Position numbers and translations under genes: made by a program
Shown here: one piece after another, positions 27,560 through 37,275 of the stretch
How positions within the stretch are numbered: the first letter of the stretch is position 1
Layout: the number at the start of each line of letters is the position of its first letter
Notes under the pieces: model-generated
What the model was told of the DNA's origin: nothing
Databases searched by the model: none
Seen by the model: the letters and a program-made list of their open reading frames with translations, nothing else
Origin: Leptolinea sp.
GTDB lineage: Bacteria > Chloroflexota > Anaerolineae > Anaerolineales > Anaerolineaceae
Assembly: GCA_012798535.1 (NCBI GenBank)
Contig: JAAZMZ010000020.1
Coordinates: forward strand, 45,979-109,978
DNA length: 64,000 bases
Direction: 5' to 3'

Positions 27560-28315
27560 TTAAGGGAAAGGCACCATTTCACAGTGAGGCGCAGATGTTG
27601 AGGTGATAAAACTCAGATTCGCCATCACATTTTCAAAACTTAAAGATGTGAGGAAATGCGTGCTGGCAAATTTTGACCAGGGGAATTCACTATGGGCACT
27701 TTCAGAAAAACCGGTTAGCGATTGACACATACTCCGAAGAACCAGTCCGTATTCTGACATGGAATGATTTTGAAGACCAATCGGTTCTTGTGTATCCTTT
27801 CCAGATAACCAGTTGACGAATGCAATAATGGCCGTCTGGTCAAGTATGATGTAACCATCTGATTTGACTTTATTTTTGGAAAGAGACCGCATAAAATTCA
27901 TAGAGAGTGATCGATTTTCATCCAGATTGAATTGATCCAACAGTGCGTGGTTTGGATCATCGGGCAAAGAGATGGCGGCCACAGGTGTAAAACCGAGACG
28001 GGGAGAATCGCCGGGTGTCAAATGAATATTCCAGATCGAGAGCAATTCCGGTTTATCCTGGGTCAGGTCGTTAACCTCAAGTAACGTGATGACTCTGGCC
28101 GACGAGGTATCGATTGGGGAAACGGATAAACTGGAAATCGTGGAATGTTTAATAACCAGGTTTTCACCCAACCAGTAACCCACGCCTAACGTAAGTATAA
28201 AGACCAGGAACGTTATCCAAAGTTTAGATTTATGCATGAATTGAAGACAATGAAAAAGATTCTGAAGAAACCCATTTTCATAGTTCCACCCAGAATCAGA
28301 CGGCGAATCCTGCAT
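27560..28315 (-). CDS. Uncharacterised membrane-anchored protein, weakly LytR/CpsA/Psr-like
   Basis: One N-terminal TM (LWITFLVFILTLGVGYWLG) and extracytoplasmic region; KSDGYIILDQTAIIAFVNWLSGKD vaguely recalls LCP domains. A start near 28237 is possible. Confidence 0.6.
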   Translation of the reverse strand: MQDSPSDSGWNYENGFLQNLFHCLQFMHKSKLWITFLVFILTLGVGYWLGENLVIKHSTISSLSVSPIDTSSARVITLLEVNDLTQDKPELLSIWNIHLTPGDSPRLGFTPVAAISLPDDPNHALLDQFNLDENRSLSMNFMRSLSKNKVKSDGYIILDQTAIIAFVNWLSGKDTQEPIGLQNHSMSEYGLVLRSMCQSLTGFSESAHSEFPWSKFASTHFLTSLSFENVMANLSFITSTSAPHCEMVPFP

Positions 28316-28325
28316 TAAAAATCCT

Positions 28326-28538
28326 TTATGATGCGGCAGCCAGTATGCTTAAAATAACCCCGGACAGTAAACCAAAAACTGCCGCAGCGATTCCCCAGAG
28401 CAAAGTGGATTCAAAATCAGCAGAATGAACCAGATTGTAAATCTTCTTTACGACGATTTGAAAAAAAGGAGAATCAGAAAGGGCGGGGGTGATCCTGTCC
28501 CAGAAGTAAATTTCGATTTTATTCAGGAGAGCGTCCAT
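28326..28538 (-). CDS. Small uncharacterised membrane protein (70 aa)
   Basis: Hydrophobic C-terminal segment LLWGIAAAVFGLLSGVILSILAAAS; tightly spaced in the ftsZ operon. Confidence 0.6.
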   Translation of the reverse strand: MDALLNKIEIYFWDRITPALSDSPFFQIVVKKIYNLVHSADFESTLLWGIAAAVFGLLSGVILSILAAAS

Positions 28539-28554
28539 GCTAACCTTCCTTATC

Positions 28555-28773
28555 TTATCGAGAAGAGGATAATTTGATTACCTTACCGTTCGCATCTACT
28601 ACGGCTCGAATCGTTCGTGGAATTGGTTTTCCATTCGCGCCGAAAGCCGTTCCGGTGAAAATTACCAGAAATTTCCCATCTTCCTGTTCCGTAATCGCGG
28701 GTTGTGTATTCCTGACTTCCGGATGGCGGCTGTAAACCTGTTGACATACCTTATTAAGAATAGATTTATCCAT
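28555..28773 (-). CDS. Small uncharacterised protein (about 72 aa) directly downstream of ftsZ
   Basis: MDKSILNKVCQQVYSRHPEVRNTQPAITEQEDGKFLVIFTGTAFGANGKPIPRTIRAVVDANGKVIKLSSSR; in-operon position. Confidence 0.65.
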   Translation of the reverse strand: MDKSILNKVCQQVYSRHPEVRNTQPAITEQEDGKFLVIFTGTAFGANGKPIPRTIRAVVDANGKVIKLSSSR

Positions 28774-28794
28774 AAGGAAAAACCTTTCCAAAAA

Positions 28795-30003
28795 TTACCG
28801 CATTCTCCTGCGGATAAATGCTGGAACATCCAGATTGTTGGAAACACCGGTATATTCCATGACTTCCATTCTTTCCGGTTGTTCCTGATTCATCAGTTTA
28901 TTCGTTTCAGATTCGGATAATGGAATAAAAGGCGGTTGGACAAGACCGGTCTCAACGGGCCTGTTGTTGACAGCGGGTGTTGCAATTCCCTGAAGTGTTT
29001 GCAGTACTGTGCCTGAAACTGGCGTAGAACCGATCCCGGTGATGATCAGAATAACCTGCACACGGTCGTGCATCTGGGGAGCGTTGATGATCCCCGGAAT
29101 GATATTGGCGCGTTTGTTGGTACGCTGTTGCAGACTTTCCATGGCTTCGGCCACTTCAAGAAAGGTGAGATCGTTCCCACCGGTAAAATTCACAATAATT
29201 CCGGTTGCCTGATCGAGAGGTACTGAATCAAGCAAAGGATGATGTAATGCGCGTTCGACCGCCTGATGCGCTTTTTCATCTCCTTCACCCTGGCCAATAG
29301 CCAGAAGGGCGCCGCCACCGGATTGGATCATTTGGCGAACATGAGCGAAATCGACATTTATGACACCCGGTTGTAAAACAAGTTCGCTGATCCCCTGAAT
29401 ACCCTGGCGGAGTACATCATCTGCCAGACGGAATGCCATCTCAAGAGGAAGATCATGAGGCGCAATTTGCAATAAGCGGTCATTGGGGACGGTGATCAGA
29501 GTATCTGTGAACTGGCGAAGCTTGGCCAATCCTTCTTTCGCATTTATTTGCCGGCGACCGGCTTCAAATGAAAACGGAAGACTGACAATGGCCACGGTAA
29601 CGGCGCCAATTGCCTGTGAAATGCGTGAAATAATACTGGCGGCTCCCGTTCCAGTACCACCCCCCATACCGGCGGCAATGAAGACCATATCTGCGCCATA
29701 TAAAGCGGCATGAATTTCTTTTGCGCTTTCCTCGGCGGCCGATTCGCCCACCTGGGGTTTTCCACCCGCACCAAGGCCGCGGGTGAGGTTAGGCCCCAAC
29801 TGTATCTTAACAGGCGCGAGCGAATTCTTCAAAGCCTGCCCATCCGTATTGGCCGCGATGAAATCAATGCCCTCAATACCCAGCTCAATCATTCGATTGA
29901 TAGCGTTGCTTCCACCGCCACCAACGCCGACCACTTTCAAGACAGGTTTGCGGGTTGTAAAGGCTGTTGAGTTGTTTTCTGTGTCACGGGCAGTCTCTAT
30001 CAT
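28795..30003 (-). CDS. ftsZ: Cell division protein FtsZ
   Basis: VVGVGGGGSNAINRMIE, FIAAGMGGGTGTGAASIIS tubulin signature, C-terminal peptide LDVPAFIRRRMR. Confidence 0.97.
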   Translation of the reverse strand: MIETARDTENNSTAFTTRKPVLKVVGVGGGGSNAINRMIELGIEGIDFIAANTDGQALKNSLAPVKIQLGPNLTRGLGAGGKPQVGESAAEESAKEIHAALYGADMVFIAAGMGGGTGTGAASIISRISQAIGAVTVAIVSLPFSFEAGRRQINAKEGLAKLRQFTDTLITVPNDRLLQIAPHDLPLEMAFRLADDVLRQGIQGISELVLQPGVINVDFAHVRQMIQSGGGALLAIGQGEGDEKAHQAVERALHHPLLDSVPLDQATGIIVNFTGGNDLTFLEVAEAMESLQQRTNKRANIIPGIINAPQMHDRVQVILIITGIGSTPVSGTVLQTLQGIATPAVNNRPVETGLVQPPFIPLSESETNKLMNQEQPERMEVMEYTGVSNNLDVPAFIRRRMR

Positions 30004-30006
30004 AGG

Positions 30007-31365
30007 TCACCTCTCTTGAAGTTGTGTTGCAATACTTGTGCCGTCGCCAGAAATTCGTTCAACCTGGCAGCCTGACTCCCTGAGCGTGTCAAGTTGTTCT
30101 TCCGAGAAGGACTGGACACTCCCTATCACGGTTACCTTTTCCGCCAGAGCAGCCTGCTGCAATGAGAAACCAATGGTCGGTTTGAATTTCTTGACAAATG
30201 GACGAATAACATCCAAATGCCAGTCTGCCACTCCCCACTCATACGAAGGCAGCAGTAGATAGTGCTCAATGGGATGATTATCGAAAACCATGCCTTTACC
30301 CATGTCAGGCGGCATATCGGCTCTTAAACTCTTTACTTCGAGAGAGATAGTGCCTTTAAGTTCAGAGACGATCTGGCGGGTGGAACCATCCGGACGGTAC
30401 CAGGCATCGGGAACATGCGGGCTACCCTGATCATCTGAAAGCAGCCAGAAATTTACACCCAGCACCGCATTGCTCATCGGCTCCAAAGGCATGGTTGGGC
30501 TATCAGGGTCAGAAACAAGGTCGTTGTTCATCAATTTCAAAATAGCCAGACAGATTTCCGTATGCTTCTCGTCTGACCAGTCATTGTGAACCACCGCATC
30601 CGGTCTGTGAGGAACACCGGCTCCAAAAAGGAAAATCGGGACAGGTTTCTGGATAAACATCGATGCATTTGCCAGATACCATTCATACGCCCGAAATCCA
30701 ATCTGGTCCTGCTCTCCAGGGGGAGTGAAATACGGCCGGGCGTCTGTCCAACGCTCGGGACCACCGGCACCCCAGTTCAGTGTTCTGTTGTGTGTCCAGG
30801 CATAGGCGGAAAGCACCATGTTTTCCAGTAAATCAACACGATTTCGTCTGGCAAGTGACATCAACGCGAGAGAAAGAAATGCTGTGTCCCAGAAATTACC
30901 GCCAGGCTCAAGAGGCGGGAAGATCGGAACAATATCACATTCCAGAGCCATACTCGATAATGGAATATAGCGATCCAGAAAACGTTCGACCAGACCGTTC
31001 TGTGCCCATTCCGAGCCCATCCATGAACTGCGAACATTAGGACGGTCAAAAAAGCAGACTGAATGCACACCCCAGCGAGAGTAGGCCTCCAGAAGGGTTC
31101 GCATGTCTGAAGTTTCAATTTGTGAAGTCAGACTCTTATGAAAGCGGACAATGGGTTCGATACCGGATTGTGTTAAGGAAGTCAAAAAGGATTCTGGGAT
31201 TGCCCGGTCTGTCTCACTATTGATTACCAGCCAGCTTGCTCCCAAAGATTTGATCTCTGGGATCCAGATTTCCGCGTCCTTTTCGCTGTAATGCAGGGTA
31301 TTGGGAAAGTAATGCAATCCCAATCGAGAACGTTTGTTGGAGGTCAATTCTTCAAATGCACTCAT
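30007..31365 (-). CDS. Uncharacterised protein, probably TIM-barrel glycoside-hydrolase-like
   Basis: Long clean ORF (MSAFEELTSNKRSRLGLHYFP...SLGASWLVINSETDRAIPESFLTSLTQSGIEPIVRF); upstream Met extension overlaps a divergent gene and is unlikely. Confidence 0.65.
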   Translation of the reverse strand: MSAFEELTSNKRSRLGLHYFPNTLHYSEKDAEIWIPEIKSLGASWLVINSETDRAIPESFLTSLTQSGIEPIVRFHKSLTSQIETSDMRTLLEAYSRWGVHSVCFFDRPNVRSSWMGSEWAQNGLVERFLDRYIPLSSMALECDIVPIFPPLEPGGNFWDTAFLSLALMSLARRNRVDLLENMVLSAYAWTHNRTLNWGAGGPERWTDARPYFTPPGEQDQIGFRAYEWYLANASMFIQKPVPIFLFGAGVPHRPDAVVHNDWSDEKHTEICLAILKLMNNDLVSDPDSPTMPLEPMSNAVLGVNFWLLSDDQGSPHVPDAWYRPDGSTRQIVSELKGTISLEVKSLRADMPPDMGKGMVFDNHPIEHYLLLPSYEWGVADWHLDVIRPFVKKFKPTIGFSLQQAALAEKVTVIGSVQSFSEEQLDTLRESGCQVERISGDGTSIATQLQER

Positions 31366-31445
31366 CGGCACGCCCGTTTTGGAGGAATCTGAACTGTTAC
31401 TTGCAAGAAATATGCCGAAGGAGTGAAAGCCTGGAAAAGGTCTGC

Positions 31446-31451
31446 TATAAT
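31446..31451 (+). promoter_or_regulatory. Extended -10 element implying a (near-)leaderless transcript
   Basis: TGCTATAAT ends 8 nt before the GTG start at 31460; weak -35 GTGAAA 17 nt upstream. Confidence 0.5.
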
Positions 31452-31459
31452 TTTTAGCT

Positions 31460-32347
31460 GTGATTCTTGTAACCGGCGGAACCGGATTCATAGGGCAGCA
31501 TCTTGTACGCCAGCTTGTCTTGCAGGGGTATGAGGTGCGTATTTTGTTACGCCCATCTGTGAAATCCCCTAATTTGCCAACCGGATTGCCGGTTCAGGTG
31601 GCGGTTTCCAGCCTGCAGGATCAGCGCGGCTTACGAGCTGCCCTGAAAGGAATCAATTCTGTTATCCATCTGGCAGGAACAGAGTCGCTGGGAATACGAT
31701 CTGACCTGGGCGGTGTGGATATTAACGGCACGCGATTTCTCACCGAGGCTTCACGAGAAGCGGGCATTGATCATTTTCTATACCTGAGTCATCTTGGAGC
31801 AGATAAGGCTTCGGCTTTCCCGGTATTAAAAGCGAAAGCCATCGCTGAAAATCTGATCATCCACAGTGGTGTTCCTTATACAATATTCCGATCGGCTGTG
31901 GTTTTTGGCCCCAATGATCATTTTACAAACGTGTTTTCACGCATCATCGAAATCTCTCCCTATGTTTTGCTCATTCCAGGAGATGGATCGAATTTACTTC
32001 AGCCCATCTGGATACAGGATTTGGTGACCTGTTTGATCATGGCCATGCAGAATCCCGATAGTATTGGAAAGATGTATCAGATTGGTGGTGGAGAGACGCT
32101 GTCTTTTTTAAGCATAATCCAGATAATTATGGATAAAATAGATCTGCACCGCCGCATAATCCCCATAATGCCCGGTTACCTGCGGGTGTTATCTGTCTGG
32201 TTGGAACAAAGCCGGCGGTTTCCGATATCCGCCTACTGGATTGATTATTTGGCTGTTGACCGAACCTGTTCACTCGATTCGCTATCACGAGATTTCAATA
32301 TCATTCCTGCCAGGTTCCATCAATCTCTTGATTATTTGTATCCTTAA
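31460..32347 (+). CDS. NAD(P)-binding atypical SDR / NmrA-like epimerase family protein
   Basis: VILVTGGTGFIGQHLVRQLVLQGYEVRILLR Rossmann motif; PYTIFRSAVVFGPNDHF. Confidence 0.88.
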   Translation: MILVTGGTGFIGQHLVRQLVLQGYEVRILLRPSVKSPNLPTGLPVQVAVSSLQDQRGLRAALKGINSVIHLAGTESLGIRSDLGGVDINGTRFLTEASREAGIDHFLYLSHLGADKASAFPVLKAKAIAENLIIHSGVPYTIFRSAVVFGPNDHFTNVFSRIIEISPYVLLIPGDGSNLLQPIWIQDLVTCLIMAMQNPDSIGKMYQIGGGETLSFLSIIQIIMDKIDLHRRIIPIMPGYLRVLSVWLEQSRRFPISAYWIDYLAVDRTCSLDSLSRDFNIIPARFHQSLDYLYP

Positions 32348-32355
32348 AGGTATTC

Positions 32356-33783
32356 ATGGCGATTTCCGCTTTTTGTGTTCACGGTCATTTCTACCAGCCT
32401 CCCAGAGAAGATCCTCTTACCGGAGAGATACCCGTTGAAGAAGGCGCCTATCCTTATTCAAATTGGAATGAACGCATTCTGGCGCAATGTTATCGGCCTA
32501 ATGCGGAATTATTGAATTTCTCGCGGATCAGTTTTAATCTGGGTCCGACAGTTTTGGAATGGATATCAAAAGCTGATCCTGATACTCTGAATAGTATTGT
32601 GAGTCAGGAAAATAAAACCTTTGAAACCAGGCATCTTCCCAATGGTATGGCTCAACCCTATAATCATACAATTCTTCCTCTGGCATCGATCCGGGATAAA
32701 CAGACACAGATCATCTGGGGACTGAAAGAATTTGAATTCCGTTTCGGACATTCCAGTCAGGGTATCTGGCTTCCTGAAGCGGCCGTAGATTCAGAAACCT
32801 TACGGGTGGCCTATGATTGCGGGGTGAAATATATCATCCTGGCACCGTGGCAGTGTGCCGATCAGGGAAGAGATCTATATCAACCATGTTGGATCGAACT
32901 TGGAATGGGTAAACGTATCACGGCTTTTTTTTATAATCAGGCGCTTTCAACACGTGTAAGCTTCGATCCGGGTGCCACACGTAACGCAGATGAATTCCTG
33001 ATCAACACCATCCTTCCTGAACTTTCCAATGGTACAGGGAATCCTTCGGATAAATATGTACTCATTGCGTCTGACGGTGAGTTATATGGACATCATCAAC
33101 GGTTTCGCGATCAATTTCTGGCAAGATTGACCACAAATTCTTTCCAGGGGAAGCCGATAAATATGATCACACCGGCCGCCTGGCTACAGGAACATCCCCC
33201 GGTTCAAGCGGTGTCAATTGTTGAAAGATCTTCCTGGAGCTGCCATCATGGTATTCAACGCTGGTGCGGTGAATGTGGTTGCACTCCCAACAGTGGTTGG
33301 AAGGAACCAATGAGACTGGCTTTTGATATGATCGCCCAGACGATTGATGATGTTTTCGATCAGGTGATTGAAAGCCTGGGAATTGATCCAGATGTTTTGC
33401 GATATGAATACATCCATGTGCTTCTAGGAGAAGTATCTGTAGATGAATTCATACGCGAATATGTGCGGACAAAAAACGATAAACTTCTTCTGGAAGATAT
33501 TAACTATTTACTCAGGTCTCAGTATGAACGCCAGCGCATGTACACTTCCTGCGGTTGGTTTTTTGATGATTTTGACCGGATTGAACCTCGCAACAACGTG
33601 AAATACGCGGCGCAGGCGATTTGGTTGACACAGAAAGTGAAACCTGATTTAAAAATCGACGCGATCATCAATGAGCTGCGCAACGTGTACAGCAGCCGTA
33701 CCAACCTGCGTGGAGATCAGGTTTTTCTCAACCATCTGCGAAGCGCTCAGGCTTTCTGGGCAACTGCATCTTCCAGAGCTTGA
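32356..33783 (+). CDS. Glycoside hydrolase family 57-like / DUF3536 protein
   Basis: FCVHGHFYQPPREDPLTGEIP, GIWLPEAAVDSETLRVAYDCGVKYIILAPWQ, LIASDGELYGHHQRF are GH57-like motifs. Confidence 0.85.
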   Translation: MAISAFCVHGHFYQPPREDPLTGEIPVEEGAYPYSNWNERILAQCYRPNAELLNFSRISFNLGPTVLEWISKADPDTLNSIVSQENKTFETRHLPNGMAQPYNHTILPLASIRDKQTQIIWGLKEFEFRFGHSSQGIWLPEAAVDSETLRVAYDCGVKYIILAPWQCADQGRDLYQPCWIELGMGKRITAFFYNQALSTRVSFDPGATRNADEFLINTILPELSNGTGNPSDKYVLIASDGELYGHHQRFRDQFLARLTTNSFQGKPINMITPAAWLQEHPPVQAVSIVERSSWSCHHGIQRWCGECGCTPNSGWKEPMRLAFDMIAQTIDDVFDQVIESLGIDPDVLRYEYIHVLLGEVSVDEFIREYVRTKNDKLLLEDINYLLRSQYERQRMYTSCGWFFDDFDRIEPRNNVKYAAQAIWLTQKVKPDLKIDAIINELRNVYSSRTNLRGDQVFLNHLRSAQAFWATASSRA

Positions 33784-36700
33784 ATCAGCTTCTCTACCTG
33801 AAATTCTGATTTGCCGGCGGCTGTCTGTAATTCGGGAAGAAGCGCTCTGGTCATGATCATCCTTTCATAGTGAATGGATGAGTCGATTTTTCCCGGTTCA
33901 AAGACTACCGATAAAAGCAGGCAATTGAGAAGATCGGTGAAACCTTCTTTCGAGAACCAGAGAACTTCACGATACCGATTCACATTCAATAAATTCTGCA
34001 CTTCTGAATTGGCCAGAGCATACTGAAGAAGCGTGGTGGGTTCGTAATTTTCCGGAAAATCCATCCATTCCTGAATGGATATCAAAACCCTGACCAGTTT
34101 TAAAACTCGCAGGGATTCTGATTTTGAAAGACCCATGCCATCCAGCGCCTTTTGAATGAACCGTCCGATCTTCCATTCGTCAAACAGACTGATACTATTG
34201 CTCTGAATATCTTCCGTGTCAATTGTCTTCCCCAGTTGTGCGATGAAAGCGAAAACGATCAGAGACAACCGCAGGCAGGTGTCTTCTTTTATCAACAAAC
34301 CGGATTTAATTCGTATATCGGCTCCCGGGACGGATTTGACCGGAGGATTATTGGGCAGTTCCAGAAGCATTTCGATCTGGCGGGCAGTTTCTTCCACCAT
34401 CTCATCCACGGGTAGACGGGTTTGTTGAATGGACAGGGCACCCAACACCAGGTGCCGCATTTTAACCCGCGCTTCATCTTTTATTTTGGATATTTCTATG
34501 TTCGGTTTGGCGATCTGGCTATTCAGGTAGCTTAAATAACCGGGATTCAGGATTTCCTGCAAAGGATGTAATACTGCCTGTAAAAGGATTTCCTGCAGGG
34601 AATCATTTATTGATGGAACTCCTTCACCGTGAAGCGTCTCACAGAGTTGTCGATAATGATGGTAGTCTGTATCTTCTACCTGGCGAAAGTCTGTAAACAC
34701 CTGACAGGTGTAGGCGCGCATCTGTAGGAATAATCCCTGATCGCGCAATTCGATGGATGGACGGATAAATTCCAATCCGCTATTCTGGTCCCGAAAGATG
34801 ATAAATCGGTTTTCTCCGGCATCCAGATTAAGTCCGTCCATCAAAGAAATCTGCACCAGTTGACGACGACCATCATTTGTTTTCTTTGTAAAAGCACAAG
34901 ATGTCTTTATCCAGCCGGAAGTTTCGGCAAATTTGTTATGATAGGCGACCAACACCCGGTCACCACCCAGCCCATTGGTAAAAACGATGACGTTTTCATC
35001 CATTTGCCCATGGCTGTCGAAAAAATTATATAGATAAAAATTTTCAATACCGGCAAACAGAGAACGTTTGCGGACAATCGGGAAAATTTCTCTTTCGTGA
35101 CGGTTGATCAAATCCTGGTCCGGCTGCTCATCATAGTAGGCGCGTTTGTATTCCATACCATATTTTTCTGTGTATCCTTCGATCTGACCATGCCCAAACA
35201 TGGGCAGACCGGGCAGAGTGGCCATCAAAGTACATACACCGAAATACTTGTCTCCCTTACCAAATTGATCCACCGCAGTGCGCTCATCCGGGTTTGAAAT
35301 GAAATTCACGTAGCGACGCAGAATTTCCGGATCAAATTCAAGAGTATTTTTGATGAGCTGCCTGAACTTCGCGTTTTCTTCATCACGGAGCATATTCATA
35401 AATGCACTGTTATATACCCGATGCATTCCCAGTGTGCGCACGAAGTAACCTTCCATCAACCAGAAGGCTTCTGCCAACAGCAGTGTATCCGGAGCTTCCT
35501 TTGCCACGCGATCAACCACTTCACGCCAAAACTCCTGCGGCATGGCAGCCAGGAACGCATCTCTTGGCAGGCCATGTTCGGCTCGTGAAGGGATATCACC
35601 GCCTGAGCCTGGTTCCGGGAACCACAGGCGCTGGAAATGCCGGCGCGCCAGAGTCATTGCCGCATCGAAACGGATGATCGGGAACTTGCGCGCCACATCA
35701 AGAATGGTCTGAATGACGGCTTCCCTGACTTCGGGATTCAGATAGTTCAATTGAGCGGTATCATTCCACGGCATACTCGTTCCATCGTTGCCATGATATA
35801 TGAACCGGGTATCTCCATTGCTCCGGTCAATCCGGCGGAAGACAACCGCGGCATCGGTGCGATCATAATAATGATCTTCGATTTTGATCTCCACCCGGGG
35901 ATCCGGAGAGAGATCAGGACCGTTGAAAGAATAGGCAGGAAATGGACTGTACGGCAGGGCGAGAAATCGGTCCGGATTGTGGATAACCCAGTCGCTGTCT
36001 ATGGCCATATGGTTGGGCACCATATCACTGGCGAGGCGGATTCCTCGCTGCCAGGCACGGTTTCTCAGATTTTCATAGGCTTCATAGCCGCCAATCTCAT
36101 TGGCGATATCATAGCGTGCCAAGGAGTACGCGGAAGAAACGGCATCCGGATTACCGCACATTTGTTTGATCTGCGCAGATGCCCGGCTGCGTTCCCAGAG
36201 ACCAATCAACCAAAGGCCGGTAAAACCCCGACAGGCCAATAAATCCAATTCTTCGTCGGGAATCTGATCGAGACGGGTGATGGTTGTTTTGTATTTCTTG
36301 CTCAACTGATCCAACCACACCAGTGTATTTTTTGCAAGCAGAACGAGCCTCGGCATCCATTCACGATCGGCGGAATACTGTTCGTGCTCGCTATCCAGCA
36401 GTGCCCGAGAGAAAACCGGAACCTGTGTTTCGCCCGGGCCGGCGAATGCGAGCTTTTCTTCCTCGCGAAGAAGATCCAGGCTGCTTAACAGTCGGTAGAG
36501 ATATTTGCCCAGCAATATCCCCCAGCGAGAACGAATATACTCCAATTGACCGGGCAGTGAATTGGGTACCGCGATTGATGGAGCCCGAAACATATCGATA
36601 AGATTCTGGTTTTCCGGACCGAAAACCGGCTGTGTTGCAAAGAACTCGTAGACTTCTTTCAGAATTTGCGAATACTTAGTGGCGGAATCAAGATGGTGTT

Positions 36701-37202
36701 CATCGAATAATTCCTGGAAAGAGGCAACCGCCGCCGGATTTTTATTCGTCACCCATAAAAGGATAATCTCCTCCAATGTGTTCAAACGATTTGATACGCC
36801 ATCTGAACTTTCTGAAAGGAAGGTTTCCACACTCATCTCTCGGGTGTACACTGCCACAGGTGGAAACTCACCACAAAACTCGGCAAGAACATGATCTACT
36901 GTCTTCTGACCAAATTTCTTCACAAGATGGGAATCTAACTTTACCAGAACAGAAGGATTTTTCTGGTGACGGTAGGAAAGAAAGACAAAATGAAGTATTT
37001 CATCAATCAATCCAAGCGCGTTGATCTGTCCGGCCTTAACGGATTTTTCCGGGTAATGAATCAGGTCACGCTTTTGATTCATTTTTTGAGCAAATATCCT
37101 AGCGGCGTGAAAGTTGGCCAGAATCACATTTCCATTCAACGAAAAAATCGATTTATCAAACTGATAACGATCCCGAGCTGTTCTTGAAATGTGAAATTCC
37201 AT
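33747..37202 (-). CDS. Large (1151 aa) alpha-amylase (GH13-type) family protein with long N- and C-terminal extensions
   Basis: GH13 regions: SDMVPNHMAID, IIRFDAAMTLARR, LLAEAFWLMEG; region IV reads FISNPDERT instead of NHD. Confidence 0.88.
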   Translation of the reverse strand: MEFHISRTARDRYQFDKSIFSLNGNVILANFHAARIFAQKMNQKRDLIHYPEKSVKAGQINALGLIDEILHFVFLSYRHQKNPSVLVKLDSHLVKKFGQKTVDHVLAEFCGEFPPVAVYTREMSVETFLSESSDGVSNRLNTLEEIILLWVTNKNPAAVASFQELFDEHHLDSATKYSQILKEVYEFFATQPVFGPENQNLIDMFRAPSIAVPNSLPGQLEYIRSRWGILLGKYLYRLLSSLDLLREEEKLAFAGPGETQVPVFSRALLDSEHEQYSADREWMPRLVLLAKNTLVWLDQLSKKYKTTITRLDQIPDEELDLLACRGFTGLWLIGLWERSRASAQIKQMCGNPDAVSSAYSLARYDIANEIGGYEAYENLRNRAWQRGIRLASDMVPNHMAIDSDWVIHNPDRFLALPYSPFPAYSFNGPDLSPDPRVEIKIEDHYYDRTDAAVVFRRIDRSNGDTRFIYHGNDGTSMPWNDTAQLNYLNPEVREAVIQTILDVARKFPIIRFDAAMTLARRHFQRLWFPEPGSGGDIPSRAEHGLPRDAFLAAMPQEFWREVVDRVAKEAPDTLLLAEAFWLMEGYFVRTLGMHRVYNSAFMNMLRDEENAKFRQLIKNTLEFDPEILRRYVNFISNPDERTAVDQFGKGDKYFGVCTLMATLPGLPMFGHGQIEGYTEKYGMEYKRAYYDEQPDQDLINRHEREIFPIVRKRSLFAGIENFYLYNFFDSHGQMDENVIVFTNGLGGDRVLVAYHNKFAETSGWIKTSCAFTKKTNDGRRQLVQISLMDGLNLDAGENRFIIFRDQNSGLEFIRPSIELRDQGLFLQMRAYTCQVFTDFRQVEDTDYHHYRQLCETLHGEGVPSINDSLQEILLQAVLHPLQEILNPGYLSYLNSQIAKPNIEISKIKDEARVKMRHLVLGALSIQQTRLPVDEMVEETARQIEMLLELPNNPPVKSVPGADIRIKSGLLIKEDTCLRLSLIVFAFIAQLGKTIDTEDIQSNSISLFDEWKIGRFIQKALDGMGLSKSESLRVLKLVRVLISIQEWMDFPENYEPTTLLQYALANSEVQNLLNVNRYREVLWFSKEGFTDLLNCLLLSVVFEPGKIDSSIHYERMIMTRALLPELQTAAGKSEFQVEKLIQALEDAVAQKA

Positions 37203-37275
37203 GGAATCATCGTCCTTCCCGGAGGCTATTTTTTCATGTTGTTGTTTTATTATATGTTGTTTATGGGAGGATAAC

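Noticed and set aside
35637-36242. 201-aa plus-strand ORF inside the large GH13 gene
   Set aside because: Fully antisense to a well-supported coding region; low-information composition, no recognisable motif.
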